Shown here piece by piece: positions 1 through 7,935 of a DNA stretch of 64,000 nt (within the stretch, counting starts at the first letter, position 1; the number at the start of each line of letters is the position of its first letter). The notes under the pieces are model-generated. The model made no database searches. It was not told the origin of the DNA and worked only from the letters and a program-made list of their open reading frames with translations. The stretch is from Bin52 sp965213935 (lineage in GTDB: Bacteria; Pseudomonadota; Alphaproteobacteria; Thalassobaculales; Thalassobaculaceae): assembly GCA_965213935.1 (NCBI GenBank), contig CBDCAO010000012.1, positions 744,001-808,000 of the forward strand, given 5' to 3'. The position numbers and the translations under genes are program-made.

Positions 1-153
1 GGCAAGATCGGCGATCACCTCCGGACAGATCGCGTCGGTCCCGATGAGACCGATCGGTCCATGCTGCTCGGTAGACCCGATCGGGATGATGATGCCGGTT
101 TCGCGGCCGAGATGCCGTTCGACCTCAAGCCAGGTCATCATGTGCAGGCGCAT
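1..153 (-). CDS. Creatininase family protein, N-terminal part (cut by window edge)
   Basis: Only the first 51 codons lie in the window; the gene continues past position 1. The segment TGIIIPIGSTEQHGPIG followed by GTDA matches the N-terminal metal-binding stretch of the creatininase/creatinine amidohydrolase family, in which the E and H of STEQHG and the D of GTD bind metal. Family members hydrolyse cyclic amides and related compounds, so the substrate cannot be set from this piece. The start at 153 is chosen because GGAGG sits about 8 nt upstream; a second start 12-15 nt downstream (MM) is possible. It is divergent from the CitE-like gene. Confidence 0.8.
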   Translation of the reverse strand, partial: MRLHMMTWLEVERHLGRETGIIIPIGSTEQHGPIGLIGTDAICPEVIADLA

Positions 154-335
154 GCTCGCATCCTCCAGTCTCGTGTGCCGGACTGTCGGTCTTCCCGGCA
201 GTTCCGATCTCCCGTTGAACAGCGGATTGATGCAAATGTCGACCCCCCATGCGGAAAGCCCGGGGCTTGCCCTCGGGCCGACGTGCCGGTACTGACGGCG
301 ACGGTAACCGGATCCGATTGCCCGGAGAATTCACG

Positions 336-1193
336 ATGCAGGAATGCCAGCCGCGTCCACGACGCAGTTTCATCTTCACTCCGGGCCTGCGGCCCGACAT
401 GTATCCGAAGGCGCTGGCAAGCGGCGCCGATATCGTCTGTGTGGAGCTCGAGGACGGGATTGCACCCGCGGACAAGGCCGAGGCACGGACGAGCACGATG
501 GCGCTGTTCGAAAAGCCCCAGGCGGACGACGGGGTCGAACGGATGGTGCGCGTCAACTCGCTTCGCGAACGCGCGGGCATCGAGGATATGCGCGCGATCC
601 TTGCAAGTGCGGCGCCTCCCCCGGCACTGATGCTTCCCAAGGTCCGCACTCCCGACGAGGTCAGGCTTGTCGACGATCTGCTGTCCGAGGCCGGTCACTC
701 GACCAGACTGCACGTGATCATCGAGACCAATGCCGGCCTGGAAGCCGCGCATGAAATCGCGCATTGCTCGGGGCGGCTCGAGGCCCTTTTCTTCGGCGGC
801 GTCGACATGGCCGCAGAGCTGCGGTGCCGCAACGAGTGGGAACCGTTGCTGTACGCGCGCTCCCGCGTGGTGCATGCGGCCGCCGGCGCCGGCCTTGATG
901 TCATCGACGTCCCCTACCTTGACCTTGATGACCCTGACGGCATGCGTGTTGCGGCCGAGCAGGCCCGCGACCTGGGCTTCTCCGGCAAGGGAGCCATACA
1001 CCCCAGGCAGATCGCGGCACTGAACACCGTGTTCACACCGTCACCGGACGAGGTGCAGCGTGCGCGACGCATCATTGACGAGTTCGAACAGGCGAATACG
1101 GGCCTGGTCGTGATCGACGGCAAGCTGATTGAAAAGCCGGTGCTCCGTGACATGTACCGTATTCTTGCCATCGCCGACCGCGTGGCCGGTTGA
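336..1193 (+). CDS. HpcH/HpaI aldolase / citrate lyase beta (CitE)-like protein
   Basis: A 285-aa protein of the CitE/malyl-CoA lyase TIM-barrel family, which makes or cleaves C-C bonds in acyl-CoA or keto-acid substrates with Mg2+. Visible marks are SFIFTPGLRPDMYPKAL near the start, VELEDGIAPADKAEAR (acidic metal-binding region), VIETNAGLEAAHEIA, and GFSGKGAIHPRQI near the C-terminus, all in family order. The usual GPAD or GAED segment reads GGVDMAAEL here. The start at 336 has GGAG 8 nt upstream; an upstream in-frame ATG at 249 lacks family similarity. It is probably cotranscribed with the MBL gene 70 nt downstream. The precise substrate is unknown. Confidence 0.85.
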   Translation: MQECQPRPRRSFIFTPGLRPDMYPKALASGADIVCVELEDGIAPADKAEARTSTMALFEKPQADDGVERMVRVNSLRERAGIEDMRAILASAAPPPALMLPKVRTPDEVRLVDDLLSEAGHSTRLHVIIETNAGLEAAHEIAHCSGRLEALFFGGVDMAAELRCRNEWEPLLYARSRVVHAAAGAGLDVIDVPYLDLDDPDGMRVAAEQARDLGFSGKGAIHPRQIAALNTVFTPSPDEVQRARRIIDEFEQANTGLVVIDGKLIEKPVLRDMYRILAIADRVAG

Positions 1194-1263
1194 GGCAATG
1201 CCATCGCGCCGTCGGTCGTGACGCGAGGGCACAGACGTGAGGAGCAGGCCGACGGAGGTGGCC

Positions 1264-2151
1264 ATGCCTGACTATCCCGTGCGCATGGATGTCCGTCCCG
1301 AGGTGCAAGGGTTCTTCGACGCCGCAACCAACACCATCTCCTACCTGGTCACCGACCCGGCAACCGGATCCTGCGGTATCATCGACAGCGTGCTTGATCT
1401 CGACTATTCCGCCGGCCGCATCAGCACCGACAGCGCCGACATGCTGGTCGCTGCCGTGAGGGGCGCGGGACTTTCGCTCGAGTGGATCATCGAGACCCAC
1501 GTGCATGCCGATCACCTGTCGGCAGCCCCCTACCTGCAGCAGCAGCTGGGCGGCCGGCTGGGAATCGGTGCCGGGATCGTGGAGGTGCAGGAGACATTCG
1601 GCAGGATCTTCAACGAGGGCACCGAATTCGCGCGGGACGGGTCCCAGTTCGATGCCCTGTACAGGGATGGCGACACCTACACGATCGGAACGCTGCCGGC
1701 GTTCGTCATGGAAACGCCCGGGCACACACCGGCCTGCACGGTCCATGTAATCGGAAACGCGGCCTTCATCGGCGACACGCTGTTCATGCCGGACGGCGGT
1801 TCAGCGCGGGCGGACTTTCCGGGCGGCGACGCCACACTGCTCTACGACAGCATCCGGAGAATCCTGGACCTGCCCGATGACATGATCCTGCACGTCTGCC
1901 ACGACTACGCCCCCGGCGGCCGCGCTATCGCCTGGCAGACCACCGTGGGTGAACAGAAGGCCTCGAACATTCACGTCGGCGGCAACATGACCAGGAAGGA
2001 CTTCGTCGCGCTGCGCACCGCGCGCGACGCGCAACTCGCCATGCCGCAGCTGATCCTGCCCTCGCTGCAGGTCAACATGAGAGCCGGGGAAGTTCCACGC
2101 GACGACGAGGGTCACCCGGTGCTCAAGGTTCCGATCAACGCCCTCGGTTGA
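1264..2151 (+). CDS. MBL-fold metallohydrolase, persulfide dioxygenase/ETHE1-like
   Basis: A 295-aa metallo-beta-lactamase-fold protein. The metal signature THVHADHLSAAPYL lies near residue 80, followed by ETPGHTPACTVHVIG, FIGDTLFMPDGGSARADFPG and LHVCHDYAPGGR, which together give the H-x-H-x-D-H, H, D and H ligands of the glyoxalase II/ETHE1 group. ETHE1 and Blh members oxidise glutathione persulfide to sulfite, which would fit the sulfide-oxidation genes 30 kb away, but glyoxalase-type activity cannot be excluded. The start at 1264 is supported by GGAGG 7 nt upstream. It follows the CitE-like gene and ends 33 nt before the convergent desaturase. Confidence 0.85.
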   Translation: MPDYPVRMDVRPEVQGFFDAATNTISYLVTDPATGSCGIIDSVLDLDYSAGRISTDSADMLVAAVRGAGLSLEWIIETHVHADHLSAAPYLQQQLGGRLGIGAGIVEVQETFGRIFNEGTEFARDGSQFDALYRDGDTYTIGTLPAFVMETPGHTPACTVHVIGNAAFIGDTLFMPDGGSARADFPGGDATLLYDSIRRILDLPDDMILHVCHDYAPGGRAIAWQTTVGEQKASNIHVGGNMTRKDFVALRTARDAQLAMPQLILPSLQVNMRAGEVPRDDEGHPVLKVPINALG

Positions 2152-2184
2152 CCGGCCGCAGTGCACCGGGAGGCAAGGGGCGGA

Positions 2185-3102
2185 TTACCGTTTCGGGTTG
2201 AAGATGCCGGGTAGCGGATGCGGGACCTGGTCCCGTGGCCGGGCGAAGTGGCGGCAGAACAACTCTGCGTAACTTGCAAACCGGTAGCCGTCGTTGACGC
2301 GCAGGATTGCCGTACGACAGGCGCGATACCGTGCCGGCAGCCGGTACCACGCAAGTTCGGGTTCGGCGTGGTGCAACGCATGCAGGTGGTTGTTCAGGAA
2401 CAGCACGCCGAGCAGCCCCCCGTTCTCGACCACGCAGGAGCGTGCGTGCGGGTCCGGGTGGGCGCGGTGCTCGGCATAGGTGCGGACCTTCAGGATCGAG
2501 AGCGCCGCGTAGGCGGTTGCAAGCACCATCCACCCCGGCACCTCCCCTGCCTCAGACAGCCACCAGATCACCGGGACCAGCCCCGCCATGTGCAGAACCC
2601 ACGCCCTGACCAGGCCCGCCTCTCCCGACCAGGCGCGCCGTAGATCCCCCGAGACCAGCAGGAACTGGCTGATCAGGGGGCCAAGGGCAATGCGACCGGC
2701 GAGGGTGTTGTTGGCGCGCAGAAGCATCTTCACCGGTCCTGGCAACGCACTCCAGGCTGCCGGATCGACGTAACCTGATTCCGGATCACGGCACGGACAG
2801 GTCAGGGTGTGAGACCGGTGATGGGCGAGGTGCGTGTCCCGAAATCGATTGTAGGGGATGAAAAGGCCCAACGGCATGATCGCCAGCGCGTCGTTGAGCA
2901 CCTGGTTGCGAAACGGATGGCCGTGGATAACCTCGTGCTGCACCGAAGAGTGCAGGACCAGCACAATCGTGAGCAGCGGTGCCGTCACCCACGGGCCAAG
3001 GCTGTCCGCGCCCGCAGTCACCAGCATCCAGCAGGCGTATACCGCCACGACCAGGCCCAGGGTCGGCCATTCCACGGCATGGAAGCGAATTGCGTGACCC
3101 AT
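2185..3102 (-). CDS. Membrane fatty acid desaturase
   Basis: A 305-aa integral membrane di-iron desaturase. Three histidine clusters are visible: HEVIHGH at residues 56-62, HLAHHRSH at 91-98 and HALHHAEP near 240, the usual arrangement for this superfamily, which inserts double bonds or hydroxyl groups into acyl chains or carotenoid-like substrates. Hydrophobic segments occur at about 14-30, 40-52, 150-175 and 190-205. There is no strong Shine-Dalgarno before the ATG at 3102. It is divergent from the XRE regulator at 3232, and the shared intergenic palindrome suggests that regulator controls it. The exact substrate is not assignable. Confidence 0.85.
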   Translation of the reverse strand: MGHAIRFHAVEWPTLGLVVAVYACWMLVTAGADSLGPWVTAPLLTIVLVLHSSVQHEVIHGHPFRNQVLNDALAIMPLGLFIPYNRFRDTHLAHHRSHTLTCPCRDPESGYVDPAAWSALPGPVKMLLRANNTLAGRIALGPLISQFLLVSGDLRRAWSGEAGLVRAWVLHMAGLVPVIWWLSEAGEVPGWMVLATAYAALSILKVRTYAEHRAHPDPHARSCVVENGGLLGVLFLNNHLHALHHAEPELAWYRLPARYRACRTAILRVNDGYRFASYAELFCRHFARPRDQVPHPLPGIFNPKR

Positions 3103-3167
3103 ACGGCATCATCGCAAGCTCCAGAAAATCATCAATGCGAATGTCCGTAACGAATGCGTCTCAAACA

Positions 3168-3187
3168 TTTGAATGGATCAATTCAAA
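3168..3187. promoter_or_regulatory. Palindromic operator in the desaturase/XRE intergenic region
   Basis: TTTGAAT and ATTCAAA form perfect 7-bp arms around a centre containing GATC; 18 of 20 positions are symmetric. It sits in the AT-rich 129-bp gap between divergent starts at 3102 and 3232, 45 nt upstream of the regulator and 66 nt upstream of the desaturase. This position and symmetry fit a homodimeric HTH regulator, most simply the adjacent XRE protein. Binding is inferred only from symmetry and location. Confidence 0.5.
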
Positions 3188-3231
3188 GTGTTAACGTGAT
3201 TTTTCGTGTGTTTTATGTACAAGACGGAACA

Positions 3232-4074
3232 ATGAACAAGCGCGCCATCGCCGACCTGTTCCGTGAGCGCCTGGCGGACCTGATGGCCCGGAACGGCGGA
3301 ACGGCAGCCCGGTTTTCCCGGCTCACGGGTGTCGACAGGTCGGCCCTGTCACAGTTCCTCGATCCCGAGCAGCACCGCCTGCCGCGCGCCGATACCCTGC
3401 GCCGGATAAGCGAGGCCACCAGCGTACCGGCCGACTGGCTGCTCGGGCTTGCGAACACTCCGGAGGCCGGCCAGGAAGTTCGCGGCAGTGTCCAGATAGA
3501 ACTCGCGATGGCCGACGATGGCCGTTCCCCGCTCGACCGCTGGCGCCGGGAAGCCGAGGGCGGCAAGATCCGCTACGTTCCGGCCGTGCTCCCCGATGTG
3601 CTGCGTCACCCGGCACTTGACGGATACGGTGCGGAACCGGAACGCGACCAGGCGCTGGCGCGCCTGGGTCAGAGCCTGCTGTCGGATGTCCGCATCGGCG
3701 ACCTCGACATGGAGATCTGCATGCCGCGCCAGGAACTCGAGGCGCTGGCCGAAGGCAGTGGCGTGTGGAGCGCGGTCAGCCGCGGCGACAGGGTCACGCA
3801 GCTTCGGCACATGGCCGAGCTGGTCGAAGCGTCCTACCCCACCGTGCGGCTGCACCTGTTCGACCTGCAGAACAGTTTCTGCGCACCGCTGACGGTGTTC
3901 GCCATGAAGAGGGCCGCCATCTACCTCGGACACTCCTACCTGGTCGTCACCGCCAGCGACCAGGTCCGGGCGCTGGCCCGGCACTTCGACCGACTGGTCC
4001 GTGAGTGCGCGTCGGCGGACGAGACCCACCTGGTCCTGGACCAGCTGGCCACACGGGCGGCAGACCCTGCCTGA
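3232..4074 (+). CDS. XRE-family transcriptional regulator
   Basis: A 280-aa protein with an N-terminal lambda-repressor-like helix-turn-helix over residues 1-68 (AARFSRLTGVDRSALSQFL, then ADTLRRISEATSVPADWLLG). The roughly 210-residue C-terminal region has no motif I can name and may be a ligand or dimerisation domain. The start at 3232 is preferred because the family HTH begins directly after MNKRAIADLF and the upstream in-frame stretch is AT-rich intergenic DNA. It is divergent from the desaturase and probably regulates that gene and itself through the palindrome at 3168-3187. Confidence 0.8.
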   Translation: MNKRAIADLFRERLADLMARNGGTAARFSRLTGVDRSALSQFLDPEQHRLPRADTLRRISEATSVPADWLLGLANTPEAGQEVRGSVQIELAMADDGRSPLDRWRREAEGGKIRYVPAVLPDVLRHPALDGYGAEPERDQALARLGQSLLSDVRIGDLDMEICMPRQELEALAEGSGVWSAVSRGDRVTQLRHMAELVEASYPTVRLHLFDLQNSFCAPLTVFAMKRAAIYLGHSYLVVTASDQVRALARHFDRLVRECASADETHLVLDQLATRAADPA

Positions 4075-4590
4075 AGTCCGCCCTCTCCACGAAACCTGTC
4101 CCGGGAGGTCGGCAGCAGGCACCGGGGCCAAAGCGAGGCCAACTCGCCCGGAAAACCAGGAGAACCGGTCTTCCAAGTGACCGGAATGTGGCCATGATGT
4201 CTTCGTTCAGTGAGGAGAATCGTGTAAATCCGGGAACACCGGGAGTAGCCCGCTCCGGGCGGGATACCGGAGTGCTGCTTGAACCGCTCGAGGCCGCACG
4301 CCTGAAACGACCGGCGACTTCCTGCAGGCATGGCCCGCCCCGGCTTCGAGCCGCAACTCGAAACTCGGACGGGATGCGTCATCAGGAGCCCGGGTATCGC
4401 AGGCGAGGTCCTTGACCGCCGCGACAGCGTGCGGTGGTCTCTCCCGAACCGTCCCGGCCTGCCTGAGGCGGCAGTCACACCAGTCGACCGGCGGGCCGAG
4501 ACTGTCGTCGACATGATGCTCGACGTCATCAGGTCGCCTGGCGTACCGGTTCCGGTCGCGCAGCCACGAAGCGGGTGACTGCGGTCTCCG
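4075..4590. other. Stretch without a recognisable gene
   Basis: This 516-bp gap separates the XRE gene from the convergent permease gene. Short open frames cross it, the best being 4330-4578 on the plus strand with 82 codons, but none has a ribosome-binding site or similarity I recognise. A small CCCGC/GCGGG hairpin occurs near 4250 and lacks a U-tract. I checked for a cobalamin-type riboswitch because of the neighbouring FecCD permease and saw none; the permease operon reads away from here anyway. Confidence 0.4.
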
Positions 4591-5574
4591 TCACGGCGTC
4601 CGGCGCACCAGGAACAGAACGAACACCGCGCCGATCGAGGTGGTCAGCACACCGATCGGCAATTCCTGCGGGGCCAGCAGCGTGCGCGCAGCAATATCGC
4701 TGGCCAGCAGCAGGGCGGCGCCGGTCACGGCCGAGGTCAGCATCAGCGCGCCATGCAGCGGACCGACGAGACCACGCGCCAGATGGGGCACCATCAAACC
4801 GATAAAGCCGATCACGCCGGTGAGCGCGACGAAGCTGGCGGTCGCAAAGGCACAGACCAGGAAGGTCAACTGCCGAAAGCGGATAACGTTCACGCCCAGC
4901 GTAACCGCGGCGTCGTCGCCGGCCAGCAGCGCGTCGAGGCTCCGATGAGCAATCAGGGCGAGGGCACCGATGGCCGTCAGCCCGACCGCCGCAATGGGCA
5001 GCACGTCCCAGTTCGCCAGACCCAGCCCGCCCAGCGTCCAGAACAGCACGGAATGGGCTGCGCGCTGATCGCCAGCGAAGATGAGATAGTACGTCAGCGA
5101 CAGGAACAGGAACGACACCGCCAGGCCGGCCAGCACCATCTGGCTGGCCCCCTGCCGGACCAGTCGGCCAAACAGGCCGAGCACGATCAGCGAGGCGATG
5201 AGACCGCCTGCGAACGCCGCCACTGGTAGCGTCCAGAAGCCGAGCACGTTGCCGGTAACCGTGATTACCACCACCGCGCCGGCCGCCGCACCGGACGACA
5301 GTCCGAACAGGAAGGGGTCAGCCAGGTCGTTGCGGGTCAGGGTCTGCAGCACGACCCCGACCATTCCGAGACCCGCACCGACGATCACCGCCAGCAGCGC
5401 TCGCGGCAGACGCAGATCGAACACGATCCGACTGATCGGTTCGGTTCCGGGACCGGCCAGCACCACGTCGATGACCCGGGCAACGCCGAGCTGGGTCGAG
5501 CCGACGGCCACCGCAACCAGCAGCAGCCCGAACACCCCCACCAGGCCAAGCGCAAGGACACCGGCGAGCCGCAT
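4591..5574 (-). CDS. FecCD-family ABC transporter permease (metal/metallophore importer)
   Basis: A 327-aa polytopic permease of the FecCD/BtuC type. The family signatures RLPRALLAVIVGAGLGMVG near residue 60, DPFLFGLSSGAAAGA near 105, and GFIGLMVPHLARGLVGP near 255 (the ATPase-coupling region) are present, with about ten hydrophobic helices. It is the last gene of a minus-strand operon, 17 nt after the binding-protein gene, which follows the ATPase gene. FecCD permeases import iron-siderophores, haem, cobalamin or other metal complexes; the Zur-like palindrome upstream of the operon points to zinc or a zinc complex. Confidence 0.9.
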   Translation of the reverse strand: MRLAGVLALGLVGVFGLLLVAVAVGSTQLGVARVIDVVLAGPGTEPISRIVFDLRLPRALLAVIVGAGLGMVGVVLQTLTRNDLADPFLFGLSSGAAAGAVVVITVTGNVLGFWTLPVAAFAGGLIASLIVLGLFGRLVRQGASQMVLAGLAVSFLFLSLTYYLIFAGDQRAAHSVLFWTLGGLGLANWDVLPIAAVGLTAIGALALIAHRSLDALLAGDDAAVTLGVNVIRFRQLTFLVCAFATASFVALTGVIGFIGLMVPHLARGLVGPLHGALMLTSAVTGAALLLASDIAARTLLAPQELPIGVLTTSIGAVFVLFLVRRTP

Positions 5575-5591
5575 GGCGGGTTTCCGGCAGG

Positions 5592-6554
5592 TCAGTTCAT
5601 GGCATCCTTCATGGCCTTGGCCATCCTGGCCATTGCTTCGATGTTCGCCGGACCAGGTGTCAGTTCCTCGTAGCGGAGCGCCACATAGGCCTTGTTCCTG
5701 ACCGCGGTAGTGTGCTTCATCACCGGATGTGACTGCAGGAACTCAAGAAGATCGGTCGCACCGCCACCGGTCTGGTAGTCCAGCAGGATCAGAAACCCGG
5801 GGTCTGCGGCGGCCACCGCCTCCCACGAGGTTGTCCCCCAGCTGGTATCCATCCCGCCGGTGATGTTGGTCGCCCCCAGCGCTTCGATCATCGCGGTCGG
5901 CATGGCGAACTTGCCCGCGGTGAACGGCTTGTCCTCGCCCGAGTCGTACAGGAACACCCGTGTACCGGAAACGTCGCCCACCGTCGCCTTGATCTCGGCT
6001 ACCCTGGCTTTCCAGCCGGCGACAAGCACTGCGGCTTCAGCGTCCTTGCCGAAGATCTTGCCCAGGCGTTCCACATCCGTGAACAGTAGTTCCAGCGACG
6101 CGGCGGGACGGGACTTGTCCAGGTGGACGCAGCTTTCGGTCAGGATCAGGGTCTTGATCCCGTGCGGCGCCAGCGTCTCGGGCGTCACGTCGCCGCCTGG
6201 CCGCATGCCGTAATACCAACCGGCAAAGTACAGATCTGGCATTGCCGCGACCAGATTCTCGATGGTCGGATACTTTGGCGCCAGTTCCGGGATTGAACCC
6301 CGCGCTTCATCGAATTCCGGCGTGGTCTTGTACCAACCGGTGATGCCGGTTACGCCGACCATCCTGTCCTGCAGACCCAGTGCAAAGGCCATCTCGGACA
6401 TGTTGATGTCGTGCACGACCATGCGTCCGGGCACCGTGTCGAAGGTCAGCGGCGTGCCGCAATTGTCGACCGTGACGGGCTCGGCCTGGGCGGTACCGAA
6501 CATCATGGCAACGGCGACGCCCGCAAGGACGCGCAGCATCGGTCGGTGGGTCAT
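5592..6554 (-). CDS. Periplasmic metal/metallophore-binding protein of the FecCD importer
   Basis: A 320-aa class III substrate-binding protein (BtuF/FhuD-like fold). A signal peptide covers roughly residues 1-24 and ends in AQAEP. The N-lobe starts VDNCGTPLTFDTVPGRMVV, and a long helix linker around residues 150-185 joins a C-lobe with AMIEALGATNITGGMDTSWG and EAVAAADPGFLILLDYQTGG, typical of this clan. It captures the ligand and passes it to the permease 17 nt downstream. There is no TonB-dependent receptor in the window, so the outer-membrane partner is elsewhere. The ligand is inferred from the promoter site only. Confidence 0.88.
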   Translation of the reverse strand: MTHRPMLRVLAGVAVAMMFGTAQAEPVTVDNCGTPLTFDTVPGRMVVHDINMSEMAFALGLQDRMVGVTGITGWYKTTPEFDEARGSIPELAPKYPTIENLVAAMPDLYFAGWYYGMRPGGDVTPETLAPHGIKTLILTESCVHLDKSRPAASLELLFTDVERLGKIFGKDAEAAVLVAGWKARVAEIKATVGDVSGTRVFLYDSGEDKPFTAGKFAMPTAMIEALGATNITGGMDTSWGTTSWEAVAAADPGFLILLDYQTGGGATDLLEFLQSHPVMKHTTAVRNKAYVALRYEELTPGPANIEAMARMAKAMKDAMN

Positions 6555-6566
6555 GTCGAATGTCCT

Positions 6567-7391
6567 TCAGGTTCGATCGTCGGGAGAGAAGTCGGCGTGA
6601 TCGCCGATTGCGATGTCCAGCGACGGCAGGATGCGTTGTTCGTGCGGATGCGCCAGGCGGTACAGGTGTACACCGAAGATCTCCCGCACCGTGTCGGTGG
6701 TGAAGATCTCTGCGGGGTGCCCATAGGCGGCGAGCCGCCCCTGCCGCAGCACCGCGACATGGCTGGCGAAGGCCTCGATCAGGGTCAGTTCATGCAGGGC
6801 AGTCACGACCGTGATCCCCAGCCGCATGGCCGCGGACAGCAGCGCACCCTTGGCGGCGGGGTCGAGATGGTTTGTCGGCTCGTCCAGCAGCAACAGGCTC
6901 GGCACCTGGCAGATGGCGCGAGCGAACTTGGCTCGCTGACGCTCGCCCCCAGACAACTGGTCCAGGCGTGCCGCAGCGTTCGCGGCCAGACCCACCTGGT
7001 GCAGCGCATGGTCGACCCGGTCATCCACTTCGGCAGCGGACAGCATGGCGCGATGCGGCAGCGTGCCCAGAGCGACATAGTGGTGCAGCAGCAACCGTCC
7101 GTCGGCATCGTCGTGCTGGCCGACATAGGCGATCCGGCGGGCCCGCTCGGCACCGGAGAGCGTTGCATAGGATCGGCCCTGCAGCTCGATCGTTCCGGCC
7201 GAGGGCTCCAACAGTCCCGCCAGCAACCGGATCAGCGTGCTCTTGCCCGCGCCGTTCAGACCAACGACGGCAAGGATATCGCCCGGGTGCAGATGCAGCG
7301 AAACCGCGTCCAGGAGAACAGCACCGTTCGGGGCGCTGTAGCCCAGCCCGTCGAGGTTCAGCGCGATCTCACCGTCGATTTTGTGGCTCAT
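6567..7391 (-). CDS. ABC transporter ATP-binding protein of the FecCD importer
   Basis: A 274-aa ATPase with Walker A GLNGAGKST near residue 45, signature LSGGERQRAKFARAI near 143, Walker B LLLLDEPTNHLD near 167 and switch His in TALHELTLIEA. It resembles FecE/BtuD-type subunits. The C-terminal extension EIFGVHLYRLAHPHEQRILPSLD contains several histidines and could be a metal-sensing tail, which is speculative. It is the first gene of the three-gene operon; its ATG at 7391 lies 36 nt downstream of the Zur-like palindrome. Confidence 0.9.
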   Translation of the reverse strand: MSHKIDGEIALNLDGLGYSAPNGAVLLDAVSLHLHPGDILAVVGLNGAGKSTLIRLLAGLLEPSAGTIELQGRSYATLSGAERARRIAYVGQHDDADGRLLLHHYVALGTLPHRAMLSAAEVDDRVDHALHQVGLAANAAARLDQLSGGERQRAKFARAICQVPSLLLLDEPTNHLDPAAKGALLSAAMRLGITVVTALHELTLIEAFASHVAVLRQGRLAAYGHPAEIFTTDTVREIFGVHLYRLAHPHEQRILPSLDIAIGDHADFSPDDRT

Positions 7392-7427
7392 CTGCGTCGC
7401 ACGAGTCGGTGTTGGCGCAAGCGCCAG

Positions 7428-7444
7428 ATGTTATAATATAACAT
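7428..7444 (-). promoter_or_regulatory. Zur-box-like operator upstream of the FecCD ABC operon
   Basis: The 17-bp sequence ATGTTATAATATAACAT is a perfect inverted repeat around one central base. It equals the core of the proteobacterial Zur consensus (GTTATA-N-TATAAC with AT flanks) as I remember it from comparative work on zinc regulons. It lies 36-53 nt upstream of the ATPase start and overlaps TATA-rich sequence that could be the -10 region on the minus strand. A GC hairpin (TGGCGC-AA-GCGCCA, 7413-7426) lies between it and the gene. Zinc control is inferred from sequence match only. Confidence 0.75.
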
Positions 7445-7935
7445 ATCGCGTTGCTGGTCCCAAGCTGTGCGACGTTCTCACCTGACCTTACACCTCCACA
7501 CCTGCCATATGCACAGGATGTGACGCCGGACGACCCCCCTTGCGAGGAAGGTCAGTCGAAGCACAATTCCGAATGGAGGGGCCCGCCTGATCCGGACTGG
7601 CCGGGCGACCCGTGGTGGCGCGGGGACCGCGGCCCGGGCGCTGATTGCGCATCACGAAGTCCCCCGGACCGCGGTGGGACGGGCACACGGACTCCGCAGC
7701 GCGCAACCGGGCGGGTTCCATCTCGCAACGCCGGTGCCGAGTGCCACCGATCGCAGATCGACACCCGCGGTACCCGGTCCAGGAGTCGTGGCACCCTTCA
7801 CCGTGACCAGTGTCAGGGTCCCGGCACCAGCGGACCAAATCACCGACCGGGGTTCGTGCTCCGGCATTGTTCCGGCAGGGCCAACCTGAGACACTGTACG
7901 CTCCGACAGGCACTGCACGCACGGCGAAGGGGACC
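7445..7935. other. Stretch without a recognisable gene
   Basis: This 491-bp stretch lies between the divergent ABC operon and the TauD-like gene. Open frames exist on both strands (plus 7451-7939, minus 7488-8129), but they have arginine/proline/glycine-rich composition typical of GC-rich noncoding shadow frames and no family motif. It presumably holds the promoter of the dioxygenase gene near its right end. Confidence 0.4.

Noticed and set aside
4330..4578. 82-codon open frame between the XRE gene and the permease
   Set aside because: No ribosome-binding site, no similarity, and its composition matches shadow frames elsewhere in the window.
7391..7935. Cobalamin riboswitch upstream of the FecCD operon
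   Set aside because: No B12-box-like sequence is visible. The Zur-like palindrome is close to the start and leaves only 36 nt of leader.
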